From positions 141,571 to 205,570 of the forward strand of contig NZ_JACVEG010000007.1 in NCBI RefSeq assembly GCF_014596725.1: a stretch of 64,000 nucleotides of DNA, written 5' to 3'. This document shows, one piece after another, positions 58,503 through 64,000 of this stretch. Numbering within the stretch: the stretch's first letter is position 1; each line of letters opens with the position of its first letter. The notes under the pieces are model-generated. The model saw only the letters and a program-made list of their open reading frames with translations. It was not told the origin of the DNA and searched no databases. Made by a program: the position numbers and the translations under genes. Source of the stretch: Vibrio sp. Y2-5 (GTDB lineage: Bacteria > Pseudomonadota > Gammaproteobacteria > Enterobacterales > Vibrionaceae).

Positions 58503-59762
58503 ATGAATCTAACAGAACTGAAGAACAGACCCGTATCTGATCTTGTCAAACTTGGTGAGAGCCTAGGCCTAGAAAACCTTGCGCGTCTGAGAAAACAAGA
58601 CATTATTTTTGCCATCTTGAAAGCGCACGCGAAGAGCGGTGAAGATATCTTCGGCGACGGTGTTTTGGAAATTCTTCAAGACGGTTTTGGTTTCTTGCGT
58701 AGCGCAGACAGTTCTTACCTTGCAGGCCCAGATGATATCTATGTATCTCCAAGCCAAATTCGTCGTTTCAACCTACGCACTGGTGATTCGATTGCAGGGA
58801 AAATTCGCCCGCCAAAAGAAGGTGAACGTTACTTTGCACTACTGAAAGTGAACACTGTTAACCACGACAAGCCTGATAACGCACGTAACAAAATCCTATT
58901 TGAGAACTTAACTCCGCTGCACGCTAATGAGCGTATGGTAATGGAGCGTGGTAATGGCTCGACTGAAGACATTACAGCACGTGTTCTTGATCTCGCATCT
59001 CCTATCGGTAAAGGTCAACGTGGTCTGATTGTAGCTCCGCCAAAAGCGGGTAAAACTATGTTGCTACAAAACATCGCCCAAAGTATTGCTAACAACCACC
59101 CTGAATGTGAATTGATGGTACTTCTTATTGACGAACGTCCTGAAGAAGTGACTGAGATGCAACGTCTTGTAAAAGGTGAAGTGATTGCATCTACGTTTGA
59201 TGAGCCAGCATCTCGTCACGTTCAAGTTGCAGAGATGGTTATCGAAAAAGCAAAACGTCTTGTTGAACACAAGAAAGACGTAGTTATCCTTCTTGACTCA
59301 ATCACTCGTCTAGCGCGTGCTTACAACACAGTAATCCCTTCATCAGGTAAAGTTCTTACCGGTGGTGTGGACGCTAACGCACTACACCGTCCAAAGCGTT
59401 TCTTCGGTGCAGCTCGTAATGTGGAAGAAGGTGGTAGCTTAACTATCATTGCGACAGCACTTGTTGACACTGGTTCTAAGATGGATGAAGTGATTTACGA
59501 AGAGTTCAAAGGTACAGGTAACATGGAACTGCACTTGAACCGTAAGATTGCAGAAAAACGTGTTTTCCCTGCTATTGACTTCAACCGTTCTGGTACTCGT
59601 CGTGAAGAGCTATTAACTAAGCCTGATGAGCTACAAAAAATGTGGATCCTGCGTAAGATTGTTCACCCTATGGGCGAAACTGACGCAATGGAATTCCTCA
59701 TCGACAAGCTGGCAATGACCAAAACCAATGATGAATTCTTTGACGCAATGCGCCGTCAGTAA
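58503..59762 (+). CDS. rho: Transcription termination factor Rho
   Basis: ATG 58503 ([19 protein letters not shown]) gives 419 residues, the same as E. coli Rho; a TTG 24 bases upstream is in frame but unlikely. The RNA-binding domain has GFGFLRS, the P loop is PPKAGKT, and [15 protein letters not shown] is Walker B. The leader from the trxA terminator to the ATG is 150 bp; rho autoregulates by attenuation in E. coli, so this leader may matter. Confidence 0.98.
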   Translation: MNLTELKNRPVSDLVKLGESLGLENLARLRKQDIIFAILKAHAKSGEDIFGDGVLEILQDGFGFLRSADSSYLAGPDDIYVSPSQIRRFNLRTGDSIAGKIRPPKEGERYFALLKVNTVNHDKPDNARNKILFENLTPLHANERMVMERGNGSTEDITARVLDLASPIGKGQRGLIVAPPKAGKTMLLQNIAQSIANNHPECELMVLLIDERPEEVTEMQRLVKGEVIASTFDEPASRHVQVAEMVIEKAKRLVEHKKDVVILLDSITRLARAYNTVIPSSGKVLTGGVDANALHRPKRFFGAARNVEEGGSLTIIATALVDTGSKMDEVIYEEFKGTGNMELHLNRKIAEKRVFPAIDFNRSGTRREELLTKPDELQKMWILRKIVHPMGETDAMEFLIDKLAMTKTNDEFFDAMRRQ

Positions 59763-59787
59763 TGAATAAACATTGATTATTTTGAAG

Positions 59788-59815
59788 CACCACCCATTGG
59801 GTGGTGTTTTTGTTT
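59788..59815 (+). terminator. Terminator after rho
   Basis: CACCACCC (59788-59795) pairs with GGGTGGTG (59799-59806) and is followed by TTTTTGTTTG. Confidence 0.9.
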
Positions 59816-59869
59816 GCATTCTTTTCATTACCGCACGACAATTATGAGGAATGTTAACAGGAGGTTAAT

Positions 59870-60865
59870 ATGCAACAAGGACTGTTGTTTAGTTTATTCC
59901 TCTCTCTTTTATTTGCTTGGACACCGGTTTCTGCTGTTGAGGTTTCATCAACAAGCCAGCAAAACTTGCTGCAAGATCATCTGCTACAGCAGAAGGTTAC
60001 AGAACTGGTCGACTTGGCGATAAAAGACGATATCGATGCCCTTTCATTTGCTGTAGAACGTATCTCGTTGCCACAGCAGGAAGTCGCTCGCTTTCTATTA
60101 CTGCAGCACTTAGAACAACAGCAAGTCGCTCTGTCTGAGAATTTGTTCCATTTTGTTGAAAAGCAAAAAAACATCGTTCCTGTTTATCAAGTACTAGAGA
60201 AGGGGGAAGGGTATGAATTTTCCGTTCCTGCATTTGACTACATAGCTATTGCTCACCGCTTAACAAAACAGTGGAAACAAGAGCAGAGCGTGCTTAACTT
60301 CATCCTAAAAGCCGAAAGTGGAGAATTAAAACTGGATGAATGGTTATCTGGACCTGACTATTTAGTACAAGAGCGGGAAAATTTGCTGTTGAGTGAGTTC
60401 GATAACTTGTCTGAGAAAGTACAGCACGATCTTGTTCAGCAACTGACTCAGGTAAAAGTTGTGGTTTGGTTACCTTCATCGAGTGTGATGGTTAAAATGG
60501 CACAGGTAACAGGTGACCTTCAGCTTTATAAGTTGTTGTGGTTAATGCGCGCGGATTTTTACGTTGAGCAAGAGCTTGAGCGTTTAGCAAATGTTGGTGA
60601 TGATTTTGCCATTAATCAAATCATGTTAGCCGCAGACAATCCGCGACTGGCGACCAGTGCATTGCAGTATTTAGTCCAAATACCGAAACCTTTTTCTGAT
60701 CAAGTGAAGCAGTTTTTAGTGAAGCGCTTAGAGAACTCTTCGGATGCGCCAATCGTGGCTCAAGCACTTGTGGAACAAGGATATCAATCGTGGTTGAAAG
60801 AACTGTTGAACAGCAATCGCCGTGTTGAAAGCCAAGCTATTCTACAGGTTCTTTCTCAGCAATAA
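59870..60865 (+). CDS. Exported helical-repeat protein of unknown function
   Basis: The 331-residue protein has a signal peptide (MQQGLLFSLFLSLLFAWTPVSA, cleavage before VEV). The mature part is rich in Leu, Gln and Glu and looks wholly helical; its C-terminal third (PRLATSALQYLVQ, APIVAQALVEQGY) resembles HEAT-like repeats. An AGGAGGT ribosome site stands 5 bp before the ATG. It is probably periplasmic. No family is recognised. Confidence 0.75.
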   Translation: MQQGLLFSLFLSLLFAWTPVSAVEVSSTSQQNLLQDHLLQQKVTELVDLAIKDDIDALSFAVERISLPQQEVARFLLLQHLEQQQVALSENLFHFVEKQKNIVPVYQVLEKGEGYEFSVPAFDYIAIAHRLTKQWKQEQSVLNFILKAESGELKLDEWLSGPDYLVQERENLLLSEFDNLSEKVQHDLVQQLTQVKVVVWLPSSSVMVKMAQVTGDLQLYKLLWLMRADFYVEQELERLANVGDDFAINQIMLAADNPRLATSALQYLVQIPKPFSDQVKQFLVKRLENSSDAPIVAQALVEQGYQSWLKELLNSNRRVESQAILQVLSQQ

Positions 60866-60984
60866 GAGTTCACTATGCTCAGGACAATCTCTCTACAAGA
60901 GCACAGCGCTTTTTAGAAAAGAGAAATCGATAGCAAAGTGTTTTTTGTTATACTGCGTGCAGTTTAATCATCCATAGAGCAGTT

Positions 60985-62838
60985 ATGAGCTTTAAAAACT
61001 TACGTGATTTCCTTGACCATCTTGAAGCACAGGGACAACTCAAGCGTATTTCTCATCCTATTGATCCGCATTATGAAATGACGGAGATCAGTGATCGAAC
61101 ACTACGCCAAGCTGGCCCTGCTTTGTTATTTGAAAACCCTATTGGTTACGATTTTCCTGTCCTGACGAACCTATTTGGTACACCAGAGCGTGTCGCCATT
61201 GGTATGGGACGCGAAAACGTTCAAGATCTACGTGAAGTTGGAAAACTGTTGGCATATTTGAAAGAGCCCGAGCCACCTCGTGGGTTTCGTGATGCTCTTG
61301 ATAAACTTCCGGTCTTCAAACAAGTATTGAACATGCCAGCGAAAAAGCTGCGTAAAGCACCGTGTCAGGACATTATTTGGCAAGGTGAAGATGTCGATTT
61401 GGATAAAATCCCCGTGATGAGTTGTTGGGCTGATGATGTTGCCCCTCTTTTGACTTGGGGGTTAACTATCACTAGAGGCCCAAACAAAAAGCGTCAGAAT
61501 TTGGGTATCTATCGCCAACAAAAGATCGCGAAGAATAAAGTTATCATGCGCTGGTTAGCTCATCGTGGTGGAGCGCTTGATCTTAGAGAGTGGATGGAAG
61601 CAAACCCAGGAAAGAACTTCCCTGTTTCGGTCGCTTTTGGTGCTGACCCTGCCACTATCTTAGGTGCTGTTACCCCTGTGCCGGATACGTTATCCGAATA
61701 TGCTTTCGCAGGTTTATTACGGGGCAGCAAAACAGAAGTGGTTAAATCAATCAGTAATGATTTGGAAGTGCCAGCCAGTGCTGAAATAGTACTGGAAGGC
61801 TACATCGATCCGAATGAATTCGCGGATGAAGGCCCTTATGGTGATCACACAGGTTACTATAATGAGGTTGAACGACATCATGTCTTTACTGTGACTCACA
61901 TTACCATGCGTAACGAACCTATCTATCACAGTACTTATACTGGTCGTCCACCTGATGAACCCGCTGTTTTGGGTGTGGCACTGAATGAAGTTTTTGTGCC
62001 TATTCTACAAAAGCAATTTCCTGAAATTGTAGACTTCTACCTACCGCCAGAAGGGTGTTCTTACCGCATGGCCGTAGTAACAATGAAGAAGCAATACCCT
62101 GGTCATGCGAAGCGAGTCATGATGGGCGTGTGGTCTTTCTTACGCCAGTTCATGTACACCAAATATGTGGTTGTGCTTGATGAAGGCGTCAATGCTCGAA
62201 ATTGGCATTCCGTGACCCAAGCCATGTGTGAACATATGGATCCGGTACGCGATACATTAATGATAGAGAACACGCCGATCGATTCGTTGGATTTTGCTTC
62301 TCCGGTGGCGGGACTAGGTTCCAAGATGGGCTTAGATGCAACGATGAAATGGGATGCCGAACTTGCGATGACACCTAAAATCGAAGCTCGACCATCTCAC
62401 TCAATAGAAGATGCGGATATTGAAGAGTTCAAACGACGTTTCCCGCAAGTCGAAGATATCTATTTTCCACCGACATCTGAAAATCGTATCGCTATCGTTT
62501 CAATGCGTAAATATTCTGCTGGTGAATCAAAAGCATTATTGGAAGCAGTATGGACCTTTTTAGCTGAGTACACTGACGCCAAGTTCGTTGTACTGTGCGA
62601 CGATGATGTGAATGCTCGTGATTGGAATGATATTATCTGGGCTATCACAACAAGAATGGACCCAGCTCGAGATACCTATGTTATTCCCGCTCAAAATGGT
62701 GCTGTGTCAAAATTAGGTTTGGATGCAACCAACAAATTTGAGGGTGAAGTATCGCGGGAGTGGGGAACACCAATTCACAAAGACCCTAAGTTGGTAGAGA
62801 AAATCGATGCCATCTGGGATGAACTAGGAATTCTATGA
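60985..62838 (+). CDS. ubiD: 4-hydroxy-3-polyprenylbenzoate decarboxylase
   Basis: UbiD removes the carboxyl group of the ubiquinone precursor using prenylated FMN supplied by UbiX. The protein starts [22 protein letters not shown] and has GIYRQQ, the [10 protein letters not shown] segment, and [11 protein letters not shown] with the catalytic Glu. At 617 residues it is longer than E. coli UbiD (497), the extra length lying in the C-terminal third, which again contains [17 protein letters not shown], similar to [20 protein letters not shown] earlier. TATACT at 60949-60954 is a likely -10. Confidence 0.95.
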   Translation: MSFKNLRDFLDHLEAQGQLKRISHPIDPHYEMTEISDRTLRQAGPALLFENPIGYDFPVLTNLFGTPERVAIGMGRENVQDLREVGKLLAYLKEPEPPRGFRDALDKLPVFKQVLNMPAKKLRKAPCQDIIWQGEDVDLDKIPVMSCWADDVAPLLTWGLTITRGPNKKRQNLGIYRQQKIAKNKVIMRWLAHRGGALDLREWMEANPGKNFPVSVAFGADPATILGAVTPVPDTLSEYAFAGLLRGSKTEVVKSISNDLEVPASAEIVLEGYIDPNEFADEGPYGDHTGYYNEVERHHVFTVTHITMRNEPIYHSTYTGRPPDEPAVLGVALNEVFVPILQKQFPEIVDFYLPPEGCSYRMAVVTMKKQYPGHAKRVMMGVWSFLRQFMYTKYVVVLDEGVNARNWHSVTQAMCEHMDPVRDTLMIENTPIDSLDFASPVAGLGSKMGLDATMKWDAELAMTPKIEARPSHSIEDADIEEFKRRFPQVEDIYFPPTSENRIAIVSMRKYSAGESKALLEAVWTFLAEYTDAKFVVLCDDDVNARDWNDIIWAITTRMDPARDTYVIPAQNGAVSKLGLDATNKFEGEVSREWGTPIHKDPKLVEKIDAIWDELGIL

Positions 62839-63104
62839 CTTTTACTGTACGTTTGCTGCCAAGCGAGCTTCAGTTTGAAGTTGAAAAAGGGCAAACGATA
62901 TTGGAAGCTGCGCTCAACCAGCAAATTCCATTTCCTCATCGTTGCCAAGTGGGGGCATGTGCTGCATGCCTGTGCCGTAAAGTGGAAGGTGATGTAACTT
63001 ACCATCTAGAGCCTATGCTTACAGAGAAAGAGCAAGCTGAAGGATGGATATTCCCCTGCCAAGCTGTAGCTGAAAGTCATTTGGTACTTACTTTTTCAGA
63101 GTAG
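62835..63104 (+). CDS. Plant-type 2Fe-2S ferredoxin
   Basis: The 89-residue protein has Cys37, Cys42, Cys45 and Cys75 in the CX4CX2CX29C spacing of plant-type ferredoxins ([16 protein letters not shown]). Its start overlaps the ubiD stop (ATGA), so it is translated with ubiD, and it precedes the flavin reductase gene by 15 bp. It probably passes electrons between Fre-like reductase and an unknown acceptor; a role with UbiD or the UbiI-type hydroxylases is only a guess. Confidence 0.9.
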   Translation: MTFTVRLLPSELQFEVEKGQTILEAALNQQIPFPHRCQVGACAACLCRKVEGDVTYHLEPMLTEKEQAEGWIFPCQAVAESHLVLTFSE

Positions 63105-63119
63105 GTAAGAAGGATAAAT

Positions 63120-63833
63120 ATGACCATTAAATGTAAAGTAAAGTCGATACAGTCTTTAGCCAGTAATACATATCAAATACTGCTTCATCCTGATCAGCCA
63201 GTTACATTCAAAGCTGGCCAGTACTTAATGGTAGTGATGGGCGAGAAAGACAAACGTCCATTTTCAATCGCAAGTAGTCCTTGCCGTCATGAAGGTGAGC
63301 TTGAGTTACACATTGGTGCAGCTGAGCATAATGCTTATGCAATCGAAGTTGTACAGCTGATGCGTGAAGCATTAGAAAAGCAGCTTGAAGTTGAAATTGA
63401 TGCGCCACATGGTGATGCATGGGTTAGAGAGAACAGCGAAAGCCCGATATTACTTATTGCTGGCGGTACTGGTTTTAGCTACGTTCGTTCGATCTTGGAT
63501 CACTGTATTGCCCAAAACAAAGCTAATCCTATCTATTTATACTGGGGAGCTCGTGACGAAAGCCAACTTTATGCTTTGACTGAACTCGAGCAGATAGCTG
63601 CGAAACATGAAAATGTCCATTTTATTCCGGTAGTTGAAGAAGCTGATACAGACTGGCAAGGAAAAGTAGGTAATGTATTGCAAGCAATAAGCTCTGATTT
63701 CGATTCTCTGGCTGATTTTGATATCTATATTGCTGGACGCTTTGAAATGGCTGGTGCTGCGAGAGAACAATTTACTCAAAATAAACAAGCGTTGAGTGAA
63801 AAGATGTTTGCTGATGCATACGCTTTTATATAA
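63120..63833 (+). CDS. fre: NAD(P)H-flavin reductase (Fre/LuxG-like)
   Basis: The 237-residue ferredoxin-reductase-family protein has RPFSIASSP (flavin site), [16 protein letters not shown] (nucleotide site) and a C-terminal [16 protein letters not shown]. It reduces free flavins, and relatives supply reduced flavin to luciferase (LuxG). No lux genes are in the window. The pairing with a ferredoxin gene hints at a two-protein electron chain. A terminator follows. Confidence 0.94.
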   Translation: MTIKCKVKSIQSLASNTYQILLHPDQPVTFKAGQYLMVVMGEKDKRPFSIASSPCRHEGELELHIGAAEHNAYAIEVVQLMREALEKQLEVEIDAPHGDAWVRENSESPILLIAGGTGFSYVRSILDHCIAQNKANPIYLYWGARDESQLYALTELEQIAAKHENVHFIPVVEEADTDWQGKVGNVLQAISSDFDSLADFDIYIAGRFEMAGAAREQFTQNKQALSEKMFADAYAFI

Positions 63834-63856
63834 AAACTTACTAAATTCGAGATGAA

Positions 63857-63890
63857 AAAGAGGGCTAAAAGCCCTCTTTTTGTTATTTTT
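63857..63890 (+). terminator. Terminator after fre
   Basis: AAAGAGGGCT (63857-63866) and AGCCCTCTTT (63870-63879) form a 10-bp stem with loop AAA, followed by TTGTTATTTTT. Confidence 0.92.
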
Positions 63891-63913
63891 GCTGCTTTAT
63901 TAAACGAACGAGC

Positions 63914-63980
63914 TGTTTTTTCAATTTTTTTTAAAAAAGCACTTGCGCAGTTTTAATTCCTCCCTATAATGCCGCCTCAC
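63914..63980 (+). promoter_or_regulatory. rRNA operon P1-type promoter with UP element
   Basis: TTGCGC (63943-63948) and TATAAT (63965-63970) are 16 bp apart. The upstream 63914-63938 is an A/T-rich UP-element-like run, and the GC-rich discriminator GCCGCCTCAC follows, the pattern of rrn P1 promoters under stringent control. The stretch CTGACACGGCAGACG toward the edge is also usual for Vibrio rrn leaders. The rRNA genes themselves would lie outside the window. Confidence 0.82.
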
Positions 63981-64000
63981 TGACACGGCAGACGTCGCAA

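Overview
The window reads as the larger chromosome of a Vibrio species. The housekeeping neighbourhood is typical of vibrios: hupA, purHD, fis-dusB-prmA, accBC-aroQ, acs, gppA-rhlB-trxA-rho, ubiD-fre and then an rRNA promoter. An O-antigen/capsule locus lies between hldD (gmhD) and an rjg-type metallo-beta-lactamase RNase gene, the two markers that bound this locus in V. cholerae. The species cannot be told from sequence alone.

Region 1 (1-26.9 kb) is the surface polysaccharide locus. On the minus strand are a membrane acyltransferase and hldD. A JUMPStart/ops element (3245-3290, core GGGCGGTAGCGTG) then opens a plus-strand operon of about 17 kb. It holds rmlBADC (dTDP-L-rhamnose), wzm-wzt (ABC export, with an extended Wzt C-terminus), a methyltransferase with a helical tail, a HAD-type protein, two glycosyltransferases, and a tightly coupled cassette: polytopic GT-C-like protein, SDR, TIM-barrel isomerase, SMR transporter, FAD oxidoreductase, GtrB-like GT2 and soluble DPM1-like GT2. 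A minus-strand group converges on it: a WbpM-type dehydratase, a rhamnosyltransferase-like GT2, and a membrane protein broken by two one-base frameshifts. A WbpV/WreQ-like reductase and a small initiating phosphoglycosyltransferase follow on the plus strand. Together they suggest a chain started on QuiNAc (or a related sugar), extended with rhamnose, terminated by a methyl group, exported by Wzm/Wzt, and perhaps decorated in the periplasm from undecaprenyl-phosphate sugars. From about 6.7 to 23.2 kb the DNA is visibly richer in A+T than the flanks, which indicates exchange of the locus interior.

Region 2 (26.9-37 kb) contains rjg with a hairpin over its ribosome binding site, a DUF559 nuclease-like gene bracketed by REP-like palindromes, a uracil-glycosylase-like gene and a D-2-hydroxyacid dehydrogenase, yjaG, a CNNM/CBS membrane protein, hupA with a DUF1481 lipoprotein gene, and purH-purD separated by a 128-bp ERIC-like palindrome.

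Region 3 (37-50 kb) is a mostly minus-strand housekeeping block: a chemoreceptor, fis, dusB, prmA, accC, accB, aroQ, then (plus strand) an exported beta-barrel-like protein, and acs, a DnaQ-like exonuclease and a DUF294/CBS/cNMP protein.

Region 4 (50-64 kb) holds an MFS transporter, the SLC5-hybrid histidine kinase CrbS (acetate switch, close to its known target acs), gppA, rhlB, trxA, rho, an exported helical-repeat protein, ubiD, a 2Fe-2S ferredoxin, a Fre/LuxG-like flavin reductase, and an rrn P1-type promoter at the right edge whose rRNA genes lie outside the window.
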